From contig JAUWHT010000117.1 in NCBI GenBank assembly GCA_030605745.1, positions 1-9,007 on the forward strand: 9,007 nt of DNA. The letters are read 5' to 3'. The position numbers and the translations under genes are program-made. The stretch comes from Pirellulales bacterium. GTDB taxonomy: Bacteria > Planctomycetota > Planctomycetia > Pirellulales > Thermoguttaceae. This document shows, piece by piece, positions 1 through 5,814 of this stretch (the stretch's first letter is position 1; each line of letters begins with the position of its first letter). The notes under the pieces were generated by a model. It was given only the letters and a program-made list of their open reading frames with translations. It made no database searches and was not told the origin of the DNA.

Positions 1-172
1 GGCTCCACAGCGCAAGTTTACCTATTTTAACATTTATCGGATTTTCAACCTTTTTTTCGCCCCGGCCGCCCAGTTCCCAACTGCCATCGTCTTAGCAGAA
101 AAAACAACCTGCGGAAAATCGGGCTTGCCCGGCGCGTTTGCATTCGAGCATATTGACACCCAGCAACGCGCC
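1..172. other. Gene-free stretch left of mraY
   Basis: No convincing gene is seen. The only open frames on the minus strand read through the REP-like repeat at 119-146 and the palindromic element at 173-297, so they are taken as spurious. The first 110 bases are noticeably AT-richer than the rest, with a T7 run at 51-57 and an A6 run at 99-104. Read leftward, after mraY, the REP-like hairpin (CGGG-CAAG-CCCG) is followed by ATTTT and then by a T6 run, which could work as a weak terminator for the mur genes. The next gene of the cluster, if any, lies outside the window. Confidence 0.5.
119..146 (-). repeat. REP-like palindrome, copy A (partial)
   Basis: On the minus strand this reads AAACGCGCCGGGCAAGCCCG, matching the copy at 8219-8253 through the left arm, the CAAG loop and the inner right arm. 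The outer right arm and the trailing GCTAAAC found in the other copies are missing, so only a 4-bp stem plus loop can form. It lies downstream of mraY. Confidence 0.6.
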
Positions 173-297
173 TGTACAAATTGGTGGCACGCCCTGAGGA
201 ACGGCGTGGCAAGGTGCCCCAAACACGCCCTTCGCTGCGCTCAGGGACGTGCCACCCTTGGTGGAATTCGTACAAGTTATTTGTGCGCGGGTCCTAA
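173..297 (-). repeat. Palindromic MITE-like element, copy 1
   Basis: The core 173-286 is the reverse complement of 3259-3377, with two substitutions and one 4-base deletion (the CTTC of the second copy is absent at about 204). The element is itself an imperfect inverted repeat: both arms carry GTAC, AATT, GGTGGCACG and CCCTGAG blocks. The right end continues into GCGCGGGTCCTAA, also found at the right end of copy 2. The left end has diverged beyond TGTACAG. No protein is encoded, so it would be a non-autonomous element. It overlaps the mraY stop codon. Confidence 0.8.
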
Positions 298-1448
298 CGG
301 CGCAACGGTGCTTCGGCCGCGGTAACGCTGGTTGGTATCGTGTGCGAGTCGTCTTTCACGCTGACCTTCAGCGCGGCGACGCCCATCAGCGCGCACAGCG
401 CCGAGGTGATCCAGAAGCGGACCACGATCTTGCTCTCGCCCCAACCTTTCAATTGGAAATGGTGATGCAGCGGGGCGCACAAAAATATCCGCCGCCGGCG
501 CCACTTGTAGTAGCCCACCTGGAGGATCACGCTTAGCGCCTCGACGACGAACACACCGCCGACGATCACCAGCAGCAACTCTTGCCGGCAGGCCACGGCC
601 AGCAGCCCCAACAGCCCGCCCAAGGGCAGTGCGCCGGTGTCGCCCATGAAGACGGCCGCAGGGTGACAGTTGAACCAGAGGAAGCCCAGCACACCGCCGA
701 TCATGCCGCCAGCCAGCACGGTCAATTCGCCGCAGCCGGGAATCCGCGGGATATCCAGATACGCGGCCAGTTCGGCGTGGCCGCTGGCGTAAGTTACTAC
801 GGTCATCGCGGCGGTGGCAAAGATCAGGCATCCGCCGGCCAGGCCGTCCAGGCCGTCGGTCAGGTTCACCGCGTTGGAGGCCCCCACAATCACGATCACT
901 GCCAGTGGGATGAACCAGAGTCCTAGTGGAAGGTCGCCGCCGAAAAGCGGCAGCCGCACGAGCAGCCCGTCGGGCAGCACGGCATGGTGCTGATAAAGCA
1001 GCACGGCAACGACGGTCGCCAGCACCAGTTGTCCGGCCAGTTTGCTTCGCCGCGAGATCCCGTTTCCGCTGCCGTAGAGCTTGATCAGGTCATCGACGGC
1101 CCCGATCAGTGCAAGCCCGCCGGCCAGCAGCAGTGCAAGCTGCAGGTAGCGATTGCCCAGGTCGCCAAAGGCCACCACAGCGGCGATCAATCCGGCGACG
1201 ATGAACAGCCCGCCCATGGTCGGCGTAGACTGCTTGTCCCGGTGCAGCCGCTTCAGTTGCGGCGAATCGCTCTTGATCGGCTCGCGGAAGCGGCCTCCCA
1301 GCCATGCGATCATCCGCGGGCCGAGCAGCACGGCCAGCAGGAAGCTCAGCATCGCCGCCAGCGACGCGCGGAATGTGATCTTCCCCAACGCCGCCAGCGA
1401 AGCGTCGGGCCAGGCAACAGTCAGACGGTCAAGCAACCAGAGAAGCAT
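294..1448 (-). CDS. mraY: Phospho-N-acetylmuramoyl-pentapeptide-transferase
   Basis: MraY transfers phospho-MurNAc-pentapeptide from UDP to undecaprenyl phosphate at the inner membrane, giving lipid I. The 384-residue product is close to the usual 360 and is mostly hydrophobic segments. Visible family motifs are TPTMGG (75-80), the Asp pair of DDLIKLYG (119-126), NAVNLTDGLDG (192-202), MGDTG (268-272) and the HHH motif within LHHHFQLKGW (327-336). The start at 1448 is chosen because the frame upstream only translates the GGGGATT repeat; MLLWLL is a normal MraY beginning. No Shine-Dalgarno site is present: the bases before ATG are CCCTTCCCC, the edge of the repeat. The last 25 residues are a soluble tail, and the TAG stop lies inside the palindromic element. 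It is the third gene after murE and murF, 390 bp from murF. Identity is very secure. Confidence 0.97.
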   Translation of the reverse strand: MLLWLLDRLTVAWPDASLAALGKITFRASLAAMLSFLLAVLLGPRMIAWLGGRFREPIKSDSPQLKRLHRDKQSTPTMGGLFIVAGLIAAVVAFGDLGNRYLQLALLLAGGLALIGAVDDLIKLYGSGNGISRRSKLAGQLVLATVVAVLLYQHHAVLPDGLLVRLPLFGGDLPLGLWFIPLAVIVIVGASNAVNLTDGLDGLAGGCLIFATAAMTVVTYASGHAELAAYLDIPRIPGCGELTVLAGGMIGGVLGFLWFNCHPAAVFMGDTGALPLGGLLGLLAVACRQELLLVIVGGVFVVEALSVILQVGYYKWRRRRIFLCAPLHHHFQLKGWGESKIVVRFWITSALCALMGVAALKVSVKDDSHTIPTSVTAAEAPLRR

Positions 1449-1454
1449 GGGGAA

Positions 1455-1546
1455 GGGATTGGGGATTGGGGATTGGGGATTGGAATACAGGCACAATTCA
1501 ACAACCCGTGACGCTACCCAATCCCCAATCCCCAATCCCCAATCCC
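1455..1546. repeat. GGGGATT heptad inverted repeat, pair 1
   Basis: The left arm 1455-1483 is four units of GGGGATT (the first lacking one G) plus GG. The right arm 1518-1546 is its exact reverse complement, giving a perfect 29-bp inverted repeat around a 34-base loop of ordinary sequence (1484-1517). The G-rich arm has four G-runs of three or more at 3-base spacing and could form a G-quadruplex. The arm begins seven bases before the mraY start codon. Confidence 0.95.
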
Positions 1547-1559
1547 TAATTGCATCCCT

Positions 1560-1599
1560 GAGCGGCCGGGGACGGCGCGTGTGCGCCGCCCCGGCGCTC
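1560..1599. repeat. GC-rich hairpin in the murF-mraY spacer
   Basis: GAGCGGCCGGGGACGGCGC and GCGCCGCCCCGGCGCTC form a stem of about 17 bp with two bulged bases and a 4-base loop (GTGT). No T-run follows on either strand, so it is not a standard intrinsic terminator. It sits between murF and mraY and would be in their transcript if they are co-transcribed. Confidence 0.7.
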
Positions 1600-1740
1600 A
1601 GTCTCAAGCTCCACCGCGAAGCACTCGCCGAAGCGGTCGACCCAGTTACCGCAGTTTCCGGCGAGATTGTTGCTCCTACCCAAGGAGGGAAGGGTAGCGT
1701 CAGGTTCCCGCAAACCGACGCAATCGGTGGAGCCAGCGAT
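1600..1740. other. Middle part of the murF-mraY spacer, no recognised gene
   Basis: This stretch lies between the GC hairpin and the second heptad repeat. On the minus strand an open frame of about 70 codons without ATG or GTG near its beginning runs from about 1767 to a TAG at 1546-1548. Its conceptual product contains REPDATLPSLGRSNNLAGN and is not recognised. A small stem, CTACCC/GGGTAG, lies near 1675-1700. It may be a gene remnant or another dispersed repeat; no promoter for mraY is visible. Confidence 0.35.
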
Positions 1741-1742
1741 TA

Positions 1743-1816
1743 GGGGTTGGGGATTAGGGATTGGGGATTAGGGATTGGGGATTGGGGATTGGAACTCGAC
1801 TCCAATCCCCAATCCC
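1743..1816. repeat. GGGGATT heptad inverted repeat, pair 2
   Basis: The left side 1743-1793 is a run of GGGGATT and GGGATTA units. Its last 16 bases (1778-1793) pair perfectly with 1801-1816 around the 7-base loop ACTCGAC. It lies 22 bases beyond the murF stop codon, so read leftward it forms a strong hairpin soon after murF. TTTGTTAATTCC separates it from the gene, but no T-run follows the hairpin in the leftward direction. Confidence 0.93.
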
Positions 1817-1838
1817 TTTGTTAATTCCTTTCTTCTAT

Positions 1839-3215
1839 CTATGCACTACGACGCTGCGGATACTTCTGCAACGCCTCGATAACACGTTCCATGGCCATCA
1901 GCCGCGAGCCTTTGACTAGCACGATGTCGCCGGGCAGGATTGCCTGGCCGAGGTGAGGCATTGCGTCTTCGACCTTCCGGCAAGGGATTGCCCGGGCGCG
2001 CGGCATTCCGGCGGAGCGTGCCCCGGCTACCACGTGTCGGGCGAACCGACCGCAGGCAATCAACAACTCGCTGCGGCCGAGCGCGACGATCTGGCGGCCC
2101 AACTGCCAGTGCAGCGCGGCCGACTGCCGGCCCAACTCGGCCATCTCACCGCAGACGACAATCCGGCGTCCTTCCGCGTCGAAGTCGCGCAGCAGTTCCA
2201 GGGCCGCCCGCATCGCCGTGGGATTGGAGTTATACGTATCGTTAATAATGGTCGCCCCGCGGATCTGGAATACTTCGCACCGCATGGGCACCAGACGAAA
2301 GTCCCCTAGCGCCAAGGCCATTTCGTCGAAGTCGAGGCCCATCGTCCGGCCTACCGCCACCGCCAGCAGCGCGGCCCTCAGGTGATGGCGTCCCCAAACC
2401 GGCACGCAGAACTTGCAATCGGCCACCTGGAAGCTCAACTGTCCATGGTCGCTGCGCACGTCGGTCGCCCGGAGGTCACACTCTTCGCCGGTTCCCACCC
2501 AGGTGATCTCGGCGGCCGAGCGGGCGGCAAGTGTACGAAGCCACGGGTCGTCGCCCAGCACGGCGCGGCCGTCGGGCGGCAGTGCGCCCAGCAACTCGGC
2601 CTTGGCCTCGGCGACTCCGCGCCGGGTGCCGAACCCGCCCAGGTGCGCGTCGCCCACCTGGGTGATCACGCCGACCTTTGGCGCGCACAACTCGGCCAGC
2701 GCGGCAATTTCGCCCTTGCGGCTGGCGCCCAACTCCAACACCGCGTAATCGTGGTGCGGCTCGATAGCCGACATGCTCAAGGGCACGCCAAGCTGGTTGT
2801 TGAAATTGCCCGGACTGGCCGTCCCCGCCAGTCGGGTTCCAAGGACGGTGTGGATCATCTGCCGGGCGGTCGTCTTGCCGACGCTTCCGGTCACGGCGAT
2901 CATGGTCCCGGTGAAATGTCGCCGCTTCCACTGGGCCCAGCGGCCGAGCGCCTGCTGGGTACCGTCCACTCGGACAGCCCAGCGGCCGGCGGGCACGTGA
3001 ACCTCTCTTTGCACGACCGTCCCGACAGCTCCCCGGTTGAAGGCCTCACCGGCGAAGTCGACCCCATCGTGGTTCGGACCCCGCAGCGCCCAGAAAACCT
3101 CGCCCAACTCGAGGCGGCGGCTATCGGTCACGATCGGACCCAGCCGTATCGCCGCTGCACTTTCCGGCAACAACCGGCCACCGATCGCGTTGTTCAACTC
3201 ACCAACGGTGCTCAT
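1839..3215 (-). CDS. murF: UDP-N-acetylmuramoyl-tripeptide--D-alanyl-D-alanine ligase
   Basis: MurF uses ATP to join D-Ala-D-Ala to the UDP-MurNAc-tripeptide made by MurE, in the cytoplasm. The 458 residues show the three Mur-ligase parts in order: an N-terminal UDP-substrate domain with TDSR (30-33), the central ATPase with P-loop TGSVGKTT (109-116), GNFNNQLGVP (136-145), ELGAS (161-165) and DAHLGGFG (189-196), then the probable carbamylated lysine at K205. The C-terminal domain has NDTYNSNP (325-332), GEMAELG (356-362) and VLVKGSR (432-438). MSTVGELNNAIGG is a typical MurF beginning, so ATG 3215 is preferred. There is no Shine-Dalgarno site; the preceding bases are repeat-derived. A TAG stop follows QRRSA. 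It lies between murE (188 bp away) and mraY (390 bp away). Identity is very secure. Confidence 0.97.
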   Translation of the reverse strand: MSTVGELNNAIGGRLLPESAAAIRLGPIVTDSRRLELGEVFWALRGPNHDGVDFAGEAFNRGAVGTVVQREVHVPAGRWAVRVDGTQQALGRWAQWKRRHFTGTMIAVTGSVGKTTARQMIHTVLGTRLAGTASPGNFNNQLGVPLSMSAIEPHHDYAVLELGASRKGEIAALAELCAPKVGVITQVGDAHLGGFGTRRGVAEAKAELLGALPPDGRAVLGDDPWLRTLAARSAAEITWVGTGEECDLRATDVRSDHGQLSFQVADCKFCVPVWGRHHLRAALLAVAVGRTMGLDFDEMALALGDFRLVPMRCEVFQIRGATIINDTYNSNPTAMRAALELLRDFDAEGRRIVVCGEMAELGRQSAALHWQLGRQIVALGRSELLIACGRFARHVVAGARSAGMPRARAIPCRKVEDAMPHLGQAILPGDIVLVKGSRLMAMERVIEALQKYPQRRSA

Positions 3216-3245
3216 GGATCAGGGATCAGGGATTGGGGATTGGGA
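3216..3245. repeat. Unpaired GGGATT/GGGATCA run before murF
   Basis: GGATCAGGGATCAGGGATT followed by GGGGATTGGGA abuts the murF start codon at 3215. Unlike the other heptad runs it has no C-rich partner arm nearby. It occupies the place where a ribosome-binding site would be expected; the mRNA here reads as CCCAATCCCTGATCC, which is pyrimidine-rich. Confidence 0.85.
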
Positions 3246-3246
3246 G

Positions 3247-3400
3247 TTTAGCCCCGGTGCACAAATAACTTGTACGAATTCCACCAAGAGTAGCACGTCC
3301 CTGAGCGCAGCGAAGGGCGTGTTTGGGGCACCTTGCCACGCCCTTCGTTCCTCAGGGCGTGCCACCAATTTGTACAGCTTATTTCTGCGCGGGTCCTAAA
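3247..3400 (+). repeat. Palindromic MITE-like element, copy 2 (complete)
   Basis: The 154-bp element runs from TTTAG to CTAAA. Its two halves form a long imperfect hairpin with a perfect 11-bp inner stem, CGAAGGGCGTG (3311-3321) with CACGCCCTTCG (3337-3347), around a 15-base loop. Shared blocks in both arms include GTAC, AATT, GCACG and CCTGAG; an 8-base insertion (CCACCAAG region) occurs in one arm. The core 3259-3377 is about 95% identical to copy 1 in inverted orientation. It fills most of the murE-murF spacer and ends three bases from the murE stop codon. No transposase is present, so mobility is inferred from structure only. Confidence 0.82.
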
Positions 3401-3403
3401 CAT

Positions 3404-4873
3404 CTAAGCTTCGTAGAGCCACTCTCTGGCGATTTCGCAGTCGCTAAACGGGATTCGATCCTCTCCGATGATTTGATGGTTTTCGTGTCCTTTTCCGGCG
3501 ATCAGCAGGCAATCGCCCGGCCGTGCAACGCCCAGCGCCCGGCAGATGGCCTCGGCCCGATCCTCGACCACTTCCGCAGCTTGACGACGGCGGAAGCCTG
3601 CCAGCAGATCGGCAATGATCGTTTGCGGGTCTTCAGTTCGTGGATTGTCGCTGGTGACAACGGCCAGATCAGCGGCCGCTTCGACGGCCCGGGCCATCAG
3701 CGGCCGCTTCTGCCGGTCGCGATCGCCGCCGGCGCCGAACACACAGATCAGCCGCCCGTGGGTGACTTCACGCAGGGCCTTCAGACTGGCGGCCAGGGCG
3801 TCGGGCGTGTGGGCGTAGTCGACAAACACGCCGAACGGCTGTCCACACTCGATCCGCTCGAGTCGCCCGGGCACTTGTCCGGCCGCCTCCAAGCCGCGCA
3901 CCACCGTCGGCAGATCGATCTCGTAGGTCAACCCCACGGCCGCCGCAATCAGACAGTTGTAAACGTGGTGGGTGCCGATCATCCGGGTCCGTACCGGCAC
4001 CGTTTCGCTGCCGGCTGTGAGTAGAAAGGTCTGCTCGCTCAGGTGTTGTTCGATCGGGGTGGCCATGATCTCGGCGGCCGAGTGGATTCCGACCGTCAAC
4101 ACCGGCCCGTCGATCCGGCGCAGATAACCGGCCGAGGTCGGATCGTCGGCGTTAATTACCGCAAAACCCTCGGCCGGCAGGTGATCGAACAATTTCGACT
4201 TCGTCAACTGGTACTCGTGTATCGTCTGGTGGTAATCGAGGTGATCGCGGCTGACGTTGGTTATGCACGCGGCATCGAAGCGTATCCCGGCCACCCGGGC
4301 CTGGTCCAGTGCGTGGCTGGAGACCTCGATGACCGCATGTGAGCAGCCGTTTTCGACCATGCGTGCCAGCCAGGTTGCCAGTTCCCCGGCGGGCGGCGTG
4401 GTCAGCGTGGCATCTTCGATCTCCCGGCCGTCGAGATAGCCTAGAGTGCCCAGCAACCCGACCTGCTGCCCGGCGGCTGTCAACACGCCGGCTATCAGGC
4501 AGCTTGTGGTCGTCTTGCCGTTGGTGCCGGTCACGCCGGTCACCTTCAGTTCGTGGCTGGGGTTCCCGGCCAGGGTCTGGCAGATGCGCGCGTAGGCATC
4601 TCGGGCGTCGGGGACGATGCAGCTTGGCAGTGTCGTGTCGGAGACCGGGCGCTGGCTGAGCACCGCCGAGCAGCCCCGGGCGGTGGCCTGGGCAGCAAAA
4701 TCGCGGCCGTCGCGGCGGCTTCCGGGCAAGGCCGCAAACAGATCGCCCGGCTCCACTCGCCGCGAGTCGCACGTGCAGCCGCTTACGCAGATGTCGTCGG
4801 TGCCGAGGAACTCGGCTCGCGGCAGCAACTTGCGTAAGCTGACCAGATGTCCCAGATCGTGACAGACTTGCAT
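3404..4873 (-). CDS. murE: UDP-N-acetylmuramoyl-tripeptide synthetase, meso-DAP type
   Basis: MurE adds the third stem-peptide residue to UDP-MurNAc-L-Ala-D-Glu in the cytoplasm. The 489-residue product matches the family length. Motifs in order: CDSRRVEPGDLF (35-46), P-loop TGTNGKTT (115-122), TTPPAGEL (158-165), EVSSHALDQ (183-191), SRDHLDYH (208-215), the lysine region TKSKLF (224-229) with K225 as the likely carbamylated residue, DYAHTPDAL (352-360), GAGGDRDRQKRP (380-391), DNPRTEDP (409-416) and GKGHE (460-464). DNPR is the signature of enzymes that add meso-diaminopimelate. The longer frame up to 5062 is rejected because it translates the GCCGAAAGCGGAAA repeat. ATG 4873 has a GGAGG site (4883-4887) nine bases upstream and a sigma70-like promoter at 4906-4933. 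First gene of the leftward mur group. Confidence 0.97.
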   Translation of the reverse strand: MQVCHDLGHLVSLRKLLPRAEFLGTDDICVSGCTCDSRRVEPGDLFAALPGSRRDGRDFAAQATARGCSAVLSQRPVSDTTLPSCIVPDARDAYARICQTLAGNPSHELKVTGVTGTNGKTTTSCLIAGVLTAAGQQVGLLGTLGYLDGREIEDATLTTPPAGELATWLARMVENGCSHAVIEVSSHALDQARVAGIRFDAACITNVSRDHLDYHQTIHEYQLTKSKLFDHLPAEGFAVINADDPTSAGYLRRIDGPVLTVGIHSAAEIMATPIEQHLSEQTFLLTAGSETVPVRTRMIGTHHVYNCLIAAAVGLTYEIDLPTVVRGLEAAGQVPGRLERIECGQPFGVFVDYAHTPDALAASLKALREVTHGRLICVFGAGGDRDRQKRPLMARAVEAAADLAVVTSDNPRTEDPQTIIADLLAGFRRRQAAEVVEDRAEAICRALGVARPGDCLLIAGKGHENHQIIGEDRIPFSDCEIAREWLYEA

Positions 4874-4905
4874 AGCCCAAGGCCTCCATGCCCAAAGGCG
4901 GCCGG

Positions 4906-4933
4906 ATTGTCCGGATTTCGGCCCACCTGTCAA
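4906..4933 (-). promoter_or_regulatory. Probable murE promoter
   Basis: On the minus strand TTGACA (4928-4933, consensus -35) is followed after 16 bases by GACAAT (4906-4911, four of six matches to TATAAT). Transcription would begin near 4899, leaving a leader of about 26 bases that contains the GGAGG site of murE. The -35 box stops a few bases short of the 4946-4995 hairpin, so that repeat lies just upstream of the promoter. Confidence 0.5.
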
Positions 4934-4945
4934 GGGCAAAGCGGA

Positions 4946-4995
4946 AAGCCGAAAGCGGAAAGCCGACTCCGCTTTCGGCTTTCCGCTTTCGGCTT
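4946..4995. repeat. GCCGAAAGCGGAAA inverted repeat
   Basis: A perfect 21-bp inverted repeat (4946-4966 with 4975-4995) around an 8-base loop. Each arm is made of alternating AAGCCG and AAAGCGG units, flanked by further partial units from 4938. It has the same design as the GGGGATT pairs (short purine-rich units copied in inverted orientation around a unique loop) but a different unit sequence. It occupies the spacer between the divergent genes murE and the HTH-EIIA gene. Confidence 0.93.
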
Positions 4996-5039
4996 CGCTT
5001 GCACTGGACAAACGCCTGCCAATCGGGGAATATGCCACC

Positions 5040-5741
5040 ATGCGCCACGAAGACTTCGACATTGACAGCTTGGCTGCCTACCTGCACCTTACCCCCCAAC
5101 AGGTGACCAGACTGGCCGACCGAGGCAAGCTGCCGGGCCGGAAGGTCGCCAGCCGCTGGCGGTTCGCTCGGGCCGAAATCCACCACTGGCTGGAGCGGCG
5201 GATCGGACTGTCCGACGAAGATGAGTTGCTCGAGGTCGAAGACGTGCTGCAAGGCCCGATAGGAACCAAGCAGCAGGAGGAAATCTCCGTCGCCGAATTG
5301 CTGCCCATCGAAGCCATCGCCGTGCCGCTTAAGGCGCGAACGCGAAACTCGGTGATTACCCGAATGGTCAAACTTGCCGCCCAGACTGGCCTACTGTGGG
5401 ACCCGAAAAAGATGGCCGAGGCCGTCCGAGCGCGCGAGGATATGCACCCGACGGCCCTGGAAAACGGCGTGGCCTTGATGCACCCCCGCCGGCCGATGGC
5501 GCGGATCCTCAGCCGGCCGTTTCTGGCCCTCGGATGCACCGTTACCGGCATCCCGTTCGGCGGCGCCCTGATGACCGACGTGTTTTTCCTCGTCTGTTCG
5601 GTGGAGGACCGCGGCCACTTGCGGGTGCTGGCCCGGCTCAGCCGGGTGCTTACTGTACCAGGCTTCGTCGATGCGCTCCGCGCCGCACCGGACGCCAAGG
5701 CAGCACACCAATTGATTGTCGACGCCGAGAGAAAACTATAG
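5040..5741 (+). CDS. Excisionase-type HTH / PTS EIIA-domain fusion protein
   Basis: The 233-residue soluble protein has two parts. Residues 7-52 look like a MerR/excisionase-type DNA-binding helix-turn-helix (LAAYLHLTPQQVTRLADRGK, then GRKVASRWRF and EIHHWL). After an acidic linker (58-90), residues 90-233 resemble the fructose/mannitol-type EIIA domain: the block REDMHPTALENGVALMH (132-148) corresponds to the family's pattern around the phosphorylated histidine, making H148 the likely phosphoacceptor, and VFFLVCSVEDRGHLRVLARL (181-200) matches the second conserved part. By family logic the EIIA part would sense phosphotransfer or act as a pseudo-sensor that controls DNA binding; the target is unknown. 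ATG 5040 has GGGGA ten bases upstream. A TGGACA-17-GAATAT pair (5005-5033) would start transcription near the ATG itself, so a leaderless mRNA is possible. Divergent from murE. No EIIB/EIIC genes are seen. Confidence 0.85.
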   Translation: MRHEDFDIDSLAAYLHLTPQQVTRLADRGKLPGRKVASRWRFARAEIHHWLERRIGLSDEDELLEVEDVLQGPIGTKQQEEISVAELLPIEAIAVPLKARTRNSVITRMVKLAAQTGLLWDPKKMAEAVRAREDMHPTALENGVALMHPRRPMARILSRPFLALGCTVTGIPFGGALMTDVFFLVCSVEDRGHLRVLARLSRVLTVPGFVDALRAAPDAKAAHQLIVDAERKL

Positions 5742-5744
5742 CGA

Positions 5745-5806
5745 AGGGATTAGGGATTGGGGATTGGGGATTAGAGTTAAGTTCCAATCCCTAATCCCCA
5801 ATCCCT
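5745..5806. repeat. GGGGATT heptad inverted repeat, pair 3
   Basis: A G-rich run of GGGATT(A/G) units (5745-5774) faces a C-rich run (5784-5806) across a short AT-rich loop. The arms pair imperfectly because GGGATTA and GGGGATT units come in different order; G-T pairs can bridge the mismatches. It begins four bases after the stop codon of the HTH-EIIA gene and ends eight bases before the start of the next gene, filling the whole spacer. Confidence 0.9.
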
Positions 5807-5814
5807 TATGGAAA

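Noticed and set aside
1..60. Promoter or terminator in the AT-rich left edge
   Set aside because: TTGAAA and TAAAAT on the minus strand are only 13 bases apart, and the T7 run at 51-57 has no hairpin before it on the plus strand.
34..275. Small minus-strand proteins left of mraY
   Set aside because: Both frames run through two repeat families, and the residues shared with the frame near 8220-8250 (NANAPGKP) come from the REP-like repeat.
1449..1607. N-terminal extension of MraY by 53 residues
   Set aside because: The extra codons translate the heptad repeat (WGLGIGDW and similar) and the GC hairpin; the product from 1448 begins as normal MraY proteins do.
2382..3251. 289-codon plus-strand frame opposite murF
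   Set aside because: Antisense shadow of murF with no domain features; ends in repeat-derived residues.
3247..3400. Rho-independent terminator after murE
   Set aside because: The hairpin is very strong, but no T-run follows it in the direction of transcription; an effect on transcript ends remains possible but cannot be read from the sequence.
4874..5062. N-terminal extension of MurE by 63 residues
   Set aside because: It translates the GCCGAAAGCGGAAA repeat and overlaps the divergent gene; ATG 4873 has a good GGAGG site and promoter.
4152..5252. Long 366-codon minus-strand frame overlapping murE and the HTH-EIIA gene
   Set aside because: It is an arginine- and proline-rich shadow frame of two clearly identified genes in GC-rich DNA.
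1455..5806. CRISPR array made of the heptad repeats
   Set aside because: Units are 7 bases in direct tandem with no spacers, and the blocks are kilobases apart; there are no cas genes.
5716..5814. Receiver-like gene beginning inside the HTH-EIIA gene
   Set aside because: The added 33 residues are a translation of the heptad repeat; MSDISILLVG at 5815 is a natural receiver beginning.
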